Shown here piece after piece: positions 18,221 to 25,645 of a stretch of DNA of 64,000 nt (position 1 is the stretch's first letter; each line of letters starts with the position of its first letter). This DNA comes from an uncultured Flavobacteriales bacterium (GTDB lineage: Bacteria > Bacteroidota > Bacteroidia > Flavobacteriales > Schleiferiaceae), in NCBI GenBank assembly GCA_905478295.1, contig CAJQHZ010000037.1, positions 1 through 64,000 on the forward strand, read 5' to 3'. The notes below the pieces were generated by a model, which saw nothing but the letters and a program-made list of their open reading frames with translations, did no database searches and was not told the DNA's origin. A program made the position numbers and the translations under genes.

Positions 18221-18303
18221 CTGAACAAAACCATGTCGCATCTTAATGAATTACTCGCTTACACTCAATAGCGATGCGACTTAATGTATTACAAAAGCTG
18301 TGC

Positions 18304-18330
18304 CAAAACTTTAATCCGCTGGATTAAAGT
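18304..18330 (-). terminator. Intrinsic terminator of the outer-membrane protein gene
   Basis: Ten-bp stem ACTTTAATCC (18308-18317) with 18321-18330, a 3-base loop, then TTTT on the minus strand. The stem contains the stop codon of the gene it terminates. Confidence 0.75.
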
Positions 18331-18917
18331 TTAGCTGAAAGACTCAGCAACAACTGTGAACGGTTATAGCTTAAGGGAATCCCGTTCCAATCACCAGTAT
18401 GATTCTTGAAGTTATTATAGTACACCAAATCAATCCCCAATTTCCAAAGGTCAACCCCGATACCTACATTGTATCCGGCCGACGAAGGCTCGAATGTGGA
18501 TGTGAATGCATTGTCTGCGAGATAGTGCTGATAGTGCACCCCAGCCTCTGCACGTGCAAACTTTAACAGACGTAATCCAGCACTAGTTTCAAGCTGTACA
18601 AGATTATGATCAAAACTTTCATACATCAAAACACCGTCATTCGTACCCGAAAGAAACTTTGAATTCTTAACATAGAGTGCACTGGCCCCGATGTAAAATT
18701 GGTCCCCAATAAACTGACGACCGAAAAACCCTAAATGGTACCCATCATCAGTTGCGGCACCTTCAAAAATGGATTGAGTTGCAGAAAGTGCCTCATTCAG
18801 CCCAATACCGGCCATATCAAAATTCAATCCCGTGCGTAAACCCCAACGGCTTTGAGCGTCAGTACTCATCACAAAGAATGCCAGAGTCAGTGCTAATAGA
18901 TACTTTGTTTTCATCAC
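18324..18917 (-). CDS. Outer-membrane beta-barrel protein
   Basis: A 197-residue protein with a cleavable signal peptide (MMKTKYLLALTLAFFVMSTDAQS) and alternating hydrophobic/polar strands ending in an aromatic-rich C-terminal strand (LLLSLSAKL). It begins RWGLRTGLNFDMAG, the typical opening of small porin-family/OmpA-like eight-stranded barrels of Bacteroidota. No catalytic motif is seen. It lies 21 bases after the end of the membrane-anchored protein gene (18939-20264) on the same strand and may be co-transcribed with it. Specific function unknown. Confidence 0.75.
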   Translation of the reverse strand: MMKTKYLLALTLAFFVMSTDAQSRWGLRTGLNFDMAGIGLNEALSATQSIFEGAATDDGYHLGFFGRQFIGDQFYIGASALYVKNSKFLSGTNDGVLMYESFDHNLVQLETSAGLRLLKFARAEAGVHYQHYLADNAFTSTFEPSSAGYNVGIGVDLWKLGIDLVYYNNFKNHTGDWNGIPLSYNRSQLLLSLSAKL

Positions 18918-18938
18918 TAGATCTTTTGAGTAGTAGAG

Positions 18939-20264
18939 TTACAGCAATCGTGCCAAGGCACTTTCGAGTCGGGGATTCAAAATATACAGTACTTGCCTTT
19001 TATCTTCTTCCGATCGCTCACGAAGCAATACCTCTTGACCTAGCTGCCTTATCGCTGTGGCATTCAACTCCTTAATAAATTCACTTCTTTTTCTTCTCTG
19101 AACTTCCCAAGAAGCCTCTTGTAAGTCTAAAAGATCATTGAAGTCCTCTGTACTTAATACTGCATTCGAACTACGTTCTAAGACTTCCCATTGCATCGTA
19201 TCGAAAATCGCACTCCGCCCTTTTAAATAGCGCCTTCTTAAAAATACTGTTGCTAGTATTCCTAGAAGCGAAAACAACCCGAACGATGCAAAAAGTAAAT
19301 TTTGATAGCCGCCGTTATCTTCGATGTACAGCGGCTGAATAGATTTAGCCGCCGGCATTCGCGGCTCCACATATTCGAAGTAATAGCCCAATTTTACTTT
19401 GTCTGAATGTTTCGGGATCAACAAACCGTTTTGAGCTCTATAAGCGCATGCAAATCCTAGCGGGGTATTGATTCTAGAAAGATTTGCGCCGTTCTCCATC
19501 GTTATATCCGCAACTTCATTCCCAGCCGGATAAAGCCAATATGACTTTGATGCTGTCATCAGCATACACGTACTGTCAGATAACGAATGTACTATATACC
19601 GCACCTCACCATTAAATTCTCCATTTACTGGACCATAATCCTTCCATGTTCGGTTTTCAAAGTGGAACCCATAAACATTTCCTACCCATATAATATAGAG
19701 CACTTCGCTCCCTTTGTCATAACTCGCGATCTGAAAACGTTTTAAGCCAAAATCAGGCGTCGTGATGGGAAAGGGCGCTCTAGTATATAAGCTCCACTCC
19801 TTACGCACATCACTAAAGAAAGTCAAAAGATTATTCTCCATCCAGAACCCATATCCGCCAAATGAATAAACCGTGTCTTTTCGAACGAATTGATAACTGT
19901 CAAAATTATACCCATGATGGTTCGTCTGATCAACTCTCGTTACTACGCCGGCAATGGTATCTAACTGAAAAACTTTTCCAGTTCCTGGAAAAACCGCTTT
20001 TAAACCTCCTTGCGTTGAGAATAAGTGACCATTTATGTTCAGTTCTCTCTGATACATCTCGTAATCAAGCCTATATTGTGGAAGAGTATCTATGTGATTC
20101 TCGTAAAACACAATATTTTCACCTGTAACAACCGAAACTCTTTGAATGGCATTCTTGCCAGCCAATTTCCAAGAAACAAATCCATTTGAATACACTGGTT
20201 TACAGTAGATTAAGCTAATTACAAGAGCTATAATAATCTTAAGTGAAATGCGTTTTATATACAT
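18939..20264 (-). CDS. Membrane-anchored protein with large periplasmic region, unknown function
   Basis: Not recognised as a named family. The frame runs from 20306, but the ATG at 20264 (MYIKRISLKIIIALVISLIYC) gives the best signal sequence and 440 residues. A periplasmic region of about 310 residues contains repeated short beta-strand blocks (WYKDYGP-, FHFENRTW-type segments) that suggest a beta-propeller. One membrane segment follows (NLLFASFGLFSLLGILATVFL, near residue 345), then a charged helical cytoplasmic tail of about 90 residues ending DKRQVLYILNPRLESALARLL. The layout resembles one-pass sensor or scaffold proteins of Bacteroidota, but no kinase or DNA-binding motif can be assigned. 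Confidence 0.6.
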   Translation of the reverse strand: MYIKRISLKIIIALVISLIYCKPVYSNGFVSWKLAGKNAIQRVSVVTGENIVFYENHIDTLPQYRLDYEMYQRELNINGHLFSTQGGLKAVFPGTGKVFQLDTIAGVVTRVDQTNHHGYNFDSYQFVRKDTVYSFGGYGFWMENNLLTFFSDVRKEWSLYTRAPFPITTPDFGLKRFQIASYDKGSEVLYIIWVGNVYGFHFENRTWKDYGPVNGEFNGEVRYIVHSLSDSTCMLMTASKSYWLYPAGNEVADITMENGANLSRINTPLGFACAYRAQNGLLIPKHSDKVKLGYYFEYVEPRMPAAKSIQPLYIEDNGGYQNLLFASFGLFSLLGILATVFLRRRYLKGRSAIFDTMQWEVLERSSNAVLSTEDFNDLLDLQEASWEVQRRKRSEFIKELNATAIRQLGQEVLLRERSEEDKRQVLYILNPRLESALARLL

Positions 20265-20332
20265 GTTACACATATGTTTAAACACAAATATAACATAGAA
20301 CTTCAAGTTTCACCTCATATTTGAGTCAACCA

Positions 20333-20389
20333 ATGAATACAGGAGACTTAATAAGTCAATTAAAAGAAGCCGAACCAATAAACCTTTAG
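20333..20389 (+). CDS. Possible 18-residue peptide or small-RNA gene
   Basis: ATG to TAG frame encoding MNTGDLISQLKEAEPINL, ending three bases before a strong plus-strand intrinsic terminator (20392-20425). No other plus-strand gene exists between 18184 and this terminator, so some short transcript must begin near 20320. A near-consensus -7 box (CATATTTG, 20316-20323) lies just upstream. The transcript could encode the peptide, be a small RNA, or be a leader remnant. No homology is claimed. Confidence 0.35.
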   Translation: MNTGDLISQLKEAEPINL

Positions 20390-20391
20390 TC

Positions 20392-20425
20392 AACCCGATC
20401 CATGAGCTGGATCGGGTTTTTTTTT
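20392..20425 (+). terminator. Strong intrinsic terminator without an annotated gene
   Basis: Perfect 10-bp stem AACCCGATCC (20392-20401) with GGATCGGGTT (20409-20418), a 7-base loop, and a run of nine T. It works only on the plus strand and sits between the minus-strand membrane protein and the PII operon. Confidence 0.9.
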
Positions 20426-20642
20426 ACCCATCCGTTTCAATTCTCACCTTTTCAACCAATAAAACTACCCCCTCTTTTGATTTGGGGGGGGGGTTGTGTG
20501 TCTATAAATTCTTATTTTGAATCTTTTACCCTAATATTTTTAGGGGTTGTCTCCTTATATTTTACAATTTATTATCATTTACCCTGTTTTTTTAGGGGGT
20601 TATTGTATAAATGACATAGATTTGCCTCAAACAATCATCAGA
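20426..20642 (+). promoter_or_regulatory. Control region of the PII-amt operon with three inverted repeats
   Basis: Non-coding stretch containing three inverted repeats of the form ACCC(C)-T-rich spacer-(G)GGGT: 20467-20494 (right arm a run of ten G), 20528-20547 and 20581-20600. Centres are about 57 and 53 bases apart, close to five helical turns. The second and third share TTTACCCT on the left and TAGGGG on the right. A -7 box TAGATTTG (20617-20624) follows, 19 bases before the PII start codon, so the third repeat overlaps the expected -33 region. Binding sites for a nitrogen regulator or RNA hairpins are both possible. Confidence 0.55.
20617..20624 (+). promoter_or_regulatory. -7 box of the PII-amt operon
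   Basis: TAGATTTG matches the Bacteroidota consensus TAnnTTTG exactly and lies 19-26 bases upstream of the ATG at 20643. No canonical TTTG -33 is present; the expected position is occupied by the third ACCCT/AGGGGGT repeat. Confidence 0.55.
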
Positions 20643-20981
20643 ATGAAAAAAATAGATGCAATCATTAGGAAATCAAAATTTCATGAGGTCCGTCAGGCAC
20701 TGCATGATGTTAACGTGTATTTCTTCAGTTACTGGGATGTGACCGGAGTAGGTCACGAAAAGAAGGAACATCTATATCGCGGTGTCGCCTACAGTTCATC
20801 CGATATTCAAAGACGTTATCTAAGCATTGTTGTGAACAACGATTTCGTAGAAAAAACAGTCCATGCCATTCTTGAAGCTGCAAAGACCGGAGAGGTCGGC
20901 GACGGGAAAATATTCGTAACACCGGTAGAAGACGCGTACCGCATCCGAACTGGCGAGAGCGGTAACCTTACACTGAAATAA
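20643..20981 (+). CDS. PII family nitrogen regulatory protein
   Basis: Trimeric signal protein that normally reads 2-oxoglutarate and ATP/ADP and controls the neighbouring ammonium transporter. The 112 residues align end to end with GlnB/GlnK: start MKKIDAIIRKSKF, the B-loop TGEVGDGKIFV (82-92) and the C-loop YRIRTGE. The T-loop differs: E. coli GFGRQKGHTELYRG (35-48) is GVGHEKKEHLYRG here, one residue shorter, with Glu39 in place of Gln39, which helps bind Mg-ATP and 2-oxoglutarate. Tyr45 and Tyr50 correspond to Tyr46 and Tyr51. The ATG at 20643 fits the family start; the frame is open to 20547 without support. The amt gene starts 20 bases downstream. Confidence 0.9.
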   Translation: MKKIDAIIRKSKFHEVRQALHDVNVYFFSYWDVTGVGHEKKEHLYRGVAYSSSDIQRRYLSIVVNNDFVEKTVHAILEAAKTGEVGDGKIFVTPVEDAYRIRTGESGNLTLK

Positions 20982-21001
20982 TCAAATTCATACACATTCA
21001 A

Positions 21002-22252
21002 ATGGAAACGACACTTACACTTACAATAAACAACCTATGGATGATGCTTTGTACAGCACTTGTGTTTTTCATGCATCTTGGTTTCAGCTTCTTAGAAATA
21101 GGTCTTACTCGCCAGAAGAACACCATCAACATACTATTTAAAAACTTTTTTATTATAAGTGCTGGTCTTGTCCTCTATGCGCTTATTGGATTCAATCTAA
21201 TGTATCCTGCATCATTTTGGAACGGGATTTTACCAGATTACTTCGTAGGGCTGTTTGGTCTTGAGAGTCCGATAGGGAAAGAAGGACTAGATTTAGCATA
21301 CAATGAGGGTTATACTTATTGGACAGATTTCTTGTTCCAGGGTATGTTTGCTGCTACGGCAGCAACAATAGTATCCGGGGCTGTTGCAGAACGCGCGAAA
21401 TTGGGATCCTTCTTCGTTTTTTCAATACTCCTAATAGGTCTCGCTTACCCTTTAGTCGGCTCATGGAAATGGGGAGGTGGCTTCCTAGACGAATGGGGAT
21501 TTTATGACTTTGCAGGCTCAACGCTTGTTCATTCTGTAGGGGGATGGGCAGCACTGTTGTACATAATGAAATTAGGTGCACGTATAGGTAAATTTGATAA
21601 AGACGGAAAAGCCCGTGCAATTCCAGGTCACAACTTACCTTTTGCGGCAGCAGGAGTGCTTATTCTTTGGCTAGGCTGGTTTGGATTTAATGGAGGGTCC
21701 GTGCTTAGTGCAGATCCGGGATTGACCTCTTTAGTGCTCACCACGACCTCCATTGCCGCAGCGGCTGGTGGTCTTGCTGCTGCTGGATTCGTGCACATCG
21801 TCTACAAAAACTTCGATCTTACAATGTTTATGAATGGCATTTTAGGTGGTCTCGTGAGTATTACCGCAGGAGCAGATTTAATGGGGATCACAGATGCAAT
21901 TCTCATCGGAGCTTCAGGCGGCGTAATCGTTGTGCTTGCTGTTTCTTTGCTCGATAAATTAAAACTTGACGATCCGGTAGGCGCAGTTGCTGTTCATTTG
22001 GGCACAGGTATTTGGGGTACACTTGCTGTAGGACTATTTGGTAGTTCTGCGAGTACAGACCAATTCTTAATACAACTAACTGGTGTTGGGATCGTAGCTG
22101 CATTCTGCATCACATTCAGTTGGGTAGTATTAACCTTGATTGAAAAAATCTGGGGACTTCGTGTAGTTCGTGAAGAAGAGCTGGACGGACTCGACCAAGC
22201 GGAGCACGGAGGAATGACTGCTTATGCAGACTTCCGAATGAATCAACATTAA
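21002..22252 (+). CDS. amt: Ammonium transporter Amt
   Basis: Inner-membrane ammonium channel of the Amt/Mep/Rh family, 416 residues with about 11 membrane helices. The pore twin histidines are His177 (STLVHSVGGW) and His332 (AVHLGTGIWG). The family signature AGSTLVHSVGG and the FNGGS motif (GWFGFNGGSVL) are present. The N-terminus lacks a clear cleaved signal peptide. It is encoded 20 bases after the PII gene, the usual partner that blocks the channel when nitrogen is plentiful. The cytoplasmic tail ends MTAYADFRMNQH. A porin gene follows, separated by a hairpin. Confidence 0.96.
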   Translation: METTLTLTINNLWMMLCTALVFFMHLGFSFLEIGLTRQKNTINILFKNFFIISAGLVLYALIGFNLMYPASFWNGILPDYFVGLFGLESPIGKEGLDLAYNEGYTYWTDFLFQGMFAATAATIVSGAVAERAKLGSFFVFSILLIGLAYPLVGSWKWGGGFLDEWGFYDFAGSTLVHSVGGWAALLYIMKLGARIGKFDKDGKARAIPGHNLPFAAAGVLILWLGWFGFNGGSVLSADPGLTSLVLTTTSIAAAAGGLAAAGFVHIVYKNFDLTMFMNGILGGLVSITAGADLMGITDAILIGASGGVIVVLAVSLLDKLKLDDPVGAVAVHLGTGIWGTLAVGLFGSSASTDQFLIQLTGVGIVAAFCITFSWVVLTLIEKIWGLRVVREEELDGLDQAEHGGMTAYADFRMNQH

Positions 22253-22275
22253 TTCTATTTCTTTTTATAAAAAGC

Positions 22276-22305
22276 GAGCCCGAAGTGCTGTAACACTCCG
22301 GGCTC
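22276..22305 (+). terminator. Hairpin between amt and the porin gene
   Basis: Stem GAGCCCG (22276-22282) with CGGGCTC (22299-22305), extended inside by AGTG/CACT. No T run follows on the plus strand. It ends 19 bases before the porin ATG, so it may attenuate or partly terminate rather than fully separate the two genes. Confidence 0.5.
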
Positions 22306-22324
22306 TAAAAACAATTTCCCTCAA

Positions 22325-23353
22325 ATGAAAATCGTTACATCAAAAGTCCAAAAAATTTGGCTGTTTGCAGCATTAATTGGTGCTGTAATTTCAACCAACG
22401 CTCAGGAAACAGAAGAAAGCATTGCTTTTTCAGGTTCGGTAGACACCTATTTCCGAAACAATTTAAATGCCGGAAAATTTGACGCACCCGCCTCAAGTTT
22501 CGCGAACCTAAATGGTTTTGCACTAGGTATGATAAATATCAAAGCAGAGAAAAGCACAAACAAAGGTGGTTTCGTTGCAGATTTAGTTTTTGGTCCTCGC
22601 GGCACTGACGCAGTATTTGCCTCTCCTTATTACAGTGCAACTGGAAACATTGTAAACCAATTATATGCTTATTGGAATGCCTCAGAAAAGCTCACCCTAA
22701 CCCTAGGAAACTTTAATACCTTCTTAGGCTATGAGGTTATTTCGCCAGTGGATAATTTTCATTATTCAACCTCTTATCTCTTTTCGTATGGACCTTTTTC
22801 TCATACTGGTCTTAAAGTAGATTATGCGTTAACTGAAAAGCAAACGTTAATGTTTGCTATTATGAATCCAACAGACTTTACTGAAATGAACGATGTGGAT
22901 CTCTATACTTATGGTCTACAATATGGATATGCAGATACCTATTTAAACCTACTTTACGGCAAGCAAAGTATTGATGCTTCGTCTACTTTTCAAATTGACT
23001 TGACGGGGAGTTACGAACTTACAAATACAACCAGTCTTGGGGTGAATGCTTCTTATAATGAAACTCCTCTTACCGGCGGGTTTTATGGCTTTGCATTATA
23101 TCCATCGAAAACGATAAAAGACCAATTCGCTCTTGGACTACGCGCAGAGCTATTTCACGAATTAGAGACCGGTGGGCCAGCTTATGGAGCGGGCACTACG
23201 ACCTATGATTTTACCTTAACTGGATCGTATGAAACTGACGAGCTTCGTTTGATTGTTGAATGCCGATTAGACCAGAGTTCGGCACCCCAGTTCAATGAAT
23301 TGACCTCTAACCAGCTTACATCTTTCTTAATAGCTGCAGTCTACCAATTTTAG
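22325..23353 (+). CDS. Outer-membrane porin, OmpL-like (Bbp2 family)
   Basis: A 342-residue outer-membrane barrel with signal peptide (ending STNAQE). The mature protein begins FSGSVDTYFRNN and contains GYEVISPVDNFHYSTSYLFSYGPFSHTG, characteristic of the OmpL-like beta-barrel porin-2 family, and ends with an aromatic-rich strand (LIAAVYQF). Its place after the PII and amt genes suggests a role in letting ammonium or small nitrogen compounds through the outer membrane. That role is inferred from context only. A bidirectional terminator follows. Confidence 0.8.
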   Translation: MKIVTSKVQKIWLFAALIGAVISTNAQETEESIAFSGSVDTYFRNNLNAGKFDAPASSFANLNGFALGMINIKAEKSTNKGGFVADLVFGPRGTDAVFASPYYSATGNIVNQLYAYWNASEKLTLTLGNFNTFLGYEVISPVDNFHYSTSYLFSYGPFSHTGLKVDYALTEKQTLMFAIMNPTDFTEMNDVDLYTYGLQYGYADTYLNLLYGKQSIDASSTFQIDLTGSYELTNTTSLGVNASYNETPLTGGFYGFALYPSKTIKDQFALGLRAELFHELETGGPAYGAGTTTYDFTLTGSYETDELRLIVECRLDQSSAPQFNELTSNQLTSFLIAAVYQF

Positions 23354-23384
23354 AAAACCCTCAAGAACCTATGTTAAGTATTGC

Positions 23385-23406
23385 GGCCAGCCCCTAGGGG
23401 CTGGCC
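23385..23406. terminator. Bidirectional terminator between convergent genes
   Basis: Perfect 22-base palindrome made of two 11-base arms (GGCCAGCCCCT at 23385-23395 and its complement at 23396-23406) between the convergent porin gene and the minus-strand gene ending at 23416. AT-rich sequence follows on both strands. Confidence 0.75.
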
Positions 23407-23415
23407 TTAATATTT

Positions 23416-24003
23416 CTAATCAAGCGCAATACGAAGTCCTATGCCCAACTGTGTAGAGCTTAAAGAAACTTTTTCGAACGCTAGAAGTTTCTTGCCATGA
23501 TTGTGGTGGATGTAATACGCTGCTGCATCAAACGCCAGTAAAAACGAACCTTGAAGTATTAGACTATTGCCGTAGCCTTTGAAAAGATCTTCTTGATCCA
23601 ATTGGTTTGGGGCCACTTCTCGCATCCAAATTCCTGCTGCGATGTATCCTACGTCTAAAACGTCATTGATTAAAAAAATGGATTCTGTCTTTTTCTGCGC
23701 CTTCAACATTTCTTCTCTGGTCAACGGCTGTCCACCGCGACGCGCCTTTATGTAACCGGGCAATGCTAGTCCAATATTCACTGTATTCCACATCACATTC
23801 ATTTCGTGAAACCGCTTTGAAGATTCATCCTCACTAGTAAAATAAGCCACACCGCTGATCGCGAAGTTTGCCGCGGCATAGGAACCTAGGCCGAGCATTA
23901 GATGTTCGTTGATGGAGTTGAATTCCTTTTGGAAATGGGTCACCTGGCCAAATATGCTTTGGGAAAGCAGCAACCCTGCAAATAGTAGTGTTTTTTTCAT
24001 CAT
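23416..24003 (-). CDS. Conserved Bacteroidota membrane protein, unknown function
   Basis: A 195-residue protein with a signal peptide (MMKKTLLFAGLLLSQSIFGQ) and several hydrophobic segments (SYAAANFAISGVAYF, NVMWNTVNIGLALPGYI, ILQGSFLLAFDAAAYYI), consistent with a small helical integral membrane protein. The tail (KVSLSSTQLGIGLRIALD) resembles the last strand of barrel proteins, so outer-membrane location cannot be excluded. No enzymatic motif is seen. It is transcribed toward the porin gene and ends at a shared terminator. Confidence 0.6.
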   Translation of the reverse strand: MMKKTLLFAGLLLSQSIFGQVTHFQKEFNSINEHLMLGLGSYAAANFAISGVAYFTSEDESSKRFHEMNVMWNTVNIGLALPGYIKARRGGQPLTREEMLKAQKKTESIFLINDVLDVGYIAAGIWMREVAPNQLDQEDLFKGYGNSLILQGSFLLAFDAAAYYIHHNHGKKLLAFEKVSLSSTQLGIGLRIALD

Positions 24004-24081
24004 ACTTTATCCAACAATATAAAGTGATGCACGGTTCGTCTTAAAATTAAAAAGCACCCCCATCTGGAAGTGCTTTTTAAG

Positions 24082-24155
24082 TGGAGAAGATGGGATTCGA
24101 ACCCACGACCTCTTGACTGCCAGTCAAACGCTCTAGCCAACTGAGCTACATCCCC
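24082..24155 (-). tRNA. tRNA-Ala (anticodon GGC)
   Basis: The minus strand folds as a full tRNA: acceptor GGGGATG with CTTCTCC, D-arm TAGCTCAGTTGGCTAGAGC, anticodon loop CTGGCAG (anticodon GGC), T-arm GTGGGTTCGAATCCCAT, discriminator A. The acceptor has the G3:U70 wobble pair that marks alanine tRNAs. One U-U mismatch is present at acceptor position 6-67. CCA is not encoded. The tRNA 5' end faces the accessory array that begins about 90 bases to its right. Confidence 0.93.
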
Positions 24156-24241
24156 AACGAGGCGCAAATATAGGTTAAGAGTAGGAGATTATTATCTAAC
24201 AACATCCTAGTATTCTTATATTAGCTTTCAAATTATACCTA

Positions 24242-24580
24242 ATGAATAAGCGACTTCTATTAGCAACCTTTCTATTCCTGTTAGGGTTGGGGCTTAATGC
24301 CCAAACTGTATATTCTGTTAAGTATGAATCACAGGCAGATGTTAAGGTCTATGTGGTAGAGTATGAGTCCCAAGCCGACCTACTGGTCTTCAAAGAGGAC
24401 TATTCATCTCGTGCTAAGGGGAATGAAGGGAATTGGTTTTTCGTGGATTACCAATCACAGGCAGATAAGAGTATCTACTTTGTCAAATACGAATCACAAG
24501 CCGACTTAAAAATCTACTTTGTCAAATACGAGTCAAGAACGGGTTGGCGGAATAAGGAGAAAGTTCATTTAATGTATTAA
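24242..24580 (+). CDS. DUF6150 family protein (predicted 7_1-knotted fold), secreted
   Basis: A 112-residue protein with signal peptide (MNKRLLLATFLFLLGLGLNAQ). The mature 90 residues consist of about six short repeats of the form V-[KED]-Y-x-S-[QR]-A-D (for example VKYESQAD, VEYESQAD, VDYQSQAD). This repeat pattern and length match DUF6150, a family reported to adopt a compact protein knot with seven crossings. The last repeat varies (YESRTGW) and the end is basic. The biological role of the family is unknown. It is the first gene of the accessory region, ending 4 bases before the first integrase-remnant repeat. Confidence 0.72.
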   Translation: MNKRLLLATFLFLLGLGLNAQTVYSVKYESQADVKVYVVEYESQADLLVFKEDYSSRAKGNEGNWFFVDYQSQADKSIYFVKYESQADLKIYFVKYESRTGWRNKEKVHLMY

Positions 24581-24584
24581 TCCA

Positions 24585-24703
24585 GAACTAGGGCAAGTCC
24601 TCAACATCCAACTGCTTCACTTCTAAACCTCTTAAATAAGTCAAGGACACTTTCATATCGCTATGGCCCATTACCTGCTGTAGCTTGAGTAGAGAACCTG
24701 TTT
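24585..24703 (-). repeat. Integrase-remnant repeat R1
   Basis: About 119 bases. On the minus strand it reads in one open frame TGSLLKLQQVMGHSDMKVSL, then TYLRGLEVKQLDVEDLP and a stop. It keeps the recombinase MGH motif and the region of the catalytic Tyr. Its right edge coincides with the stop codon of the next cargo gene (24702), where similarity to R3 ends abruptly. Confidence 0.88.
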
Positions 24704-25175
24704 ATTGGTTTGCAGCCTTGATAGCCTCATTTAATTTATCCGCTACCTTTTGAAATTGCTTGTCGGCTCGTCTCATAAATTTTTCATTACTTAAAAACGA
24801 CCTTGACATTATCACCCCCCCTGCAACAATACAATAACCACCTGTTGCTAGTGCAAAAAATTGGTTAGAAGCAGATACAGGACCAGATGGGTCATAACTA
24901 CCTAGAACCGCTATTATAGGACCAACTAATGCGGCAGAAGCGCCACCTAAAAATAGCGGGACTCTTGAAATAGGATATTTCACTGTATTTAAAGAAGCTA
25001 TACCGTTTTTTAAATTGTTTCCTCCAGTGCGATATTGTCTTGTTAGTCTTTTCATATCCCTCATTTCAATTATTTCTTCGTTAAGAAAAAAAGACTGATT
25101 TTCATATTTAACATAGCTCTGACTGAAAGCAGAGATTGATATCAGTACTGCTGCAATTGTAGTAAGTAGTTTCAT
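24702..25175 (-). CDS. Cargo gene: membrane protein of unknown function
   Basis: From the ATG at 25175 (MKLLTTIAAVLISISAFSQS, a clear signal peptide) the protein has 157 residues; the frame is open to 25211 but the longer start adds nothing recognisable. A charged segment (IIEMRDMKRLTRQYR) is followed by two hydrophobic stretches (LFLGGASAALVGPIIAVLG and FFALATGGYCIVAGGVIM) and a basic helical tail. The order suggests a small envelope protein with two membrane helices. No family recognised. The stop codon abuts repeat R1. Confidence 0.6.
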   Translation of the reverse strand: MKLLTTIAAVLISISAFSQSYVKYENQSFFLNEEIIEMRDMKRLTRQYRTGGNNLKNGIASLNTVKYPISRVPLFLGGASAALVGPIIAVLGSYDPSGPVSASNQFFALATGGYCIVAGGVIMSRSFLSNEKFMRRADKQFQKVADKLNEAIKAANQ

Positions 25176-25322
25176 AGGTGTAAGTGGTTTTGTGTTGTAG
25201 GAAGGTAACAATTTGTAATTCCTCCGTCATAAGATATAATCTCACGTACAGACACATTTATTCTTGTATCCCTATAAGGTTAACTCATTTCCGCTTATAA
25301 GTTTCATTGCTGGGATGTATTT

Positions 25323-25370
25323 ACAACTCTGGTAAGTCCTCAACATCCAGCTGCTTCAATTCTAACTCTC
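25323..25370 (-). repeat. Integrase-remnant repeat R2
   Basis: About 48 bases. The minus strand encodes ELKQLDVEDLPEL and stop, the very C-terminus of the same recombinase. Similarity ends after the codons preceding ELKQ. Confidence 0.82.
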
Positions 25371-25426
25371 TCTAAGAGCATTCCAAGCAGGGGCGGCTGT
25401 GTAGTTGCTTTATCTATCTCATAAAA

Positions 25427-25447
25427 AAACCCGCGATTTGCGGGTTT
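25427..25447 (-). terminator. Intrinsic terminator of the zinc-ribbon cassette
   Basis: Stem AACCCGC (25428-25434) with GCGGGTT (25440-25446), 5-base loop and a run of seven T on the minus strand, 13 bases past the zinc-ribbon gene. Confidence 0.85.
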
Positions 25448-25459
25448 CCTAATTTAGTT

Positions 25460-25627
25460 TTAAGCTTGCCAAATATGATTGCAATTACCACATTTAGAAG
25501 GCTCTTTATCCATGAAAAGAGCAAGCAATCCAATGGGGAAAAAGCAAATGGCAACTAAAATCTGCCAAGTTTTATATCCCCCCTTTTTAGTGTGTGAGTC
25601 GCATTTAGGGCACGAAATCATAGCCAT
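25460..25627 (-). CDS. Cargo gene: small membrane zinc-ribbon protein
   Basis: A 55-residue protein: an N-terminal CPKC pair (CPKCDSHTKKGGYKTW), a single hydrophobic segment (ILVAICFFPIGLLALFM) and a C-terminal CGNC pair. The two CxxC motifs could bind one zinc and place a zinc ribbon at a membrane. It follows the DUF2752 gene by 18 bases and precedes a terminator, so it closes a three-gene minus-strand unit. Short length explains why such genes are easily missed. Confidence 0.75.
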   Translation of the reverse strand: MAMISCPKCDSHTKKGGYKTWQILVAICFFPIGLLALFMDKEPSKCGNCNHIWQA

Positions 25628-25645
25628 ATACAAGTGGTTTTGTTA

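Noticed and set aside
18235-18280. Second inverted repeat (arm GTCGCATC) as a terminator
   Set aside because: The loop is 30 bases and no T run follows; recorded only as a weak repeat.
24082-24155. tRNA-Ala as the attachment site of the array
   Set aside because: The array lies on the 5' side of the tRNA, whereas integration usually uses the tRNA 3' end, and no copy of the tRNA 3' end was seen on the far side.
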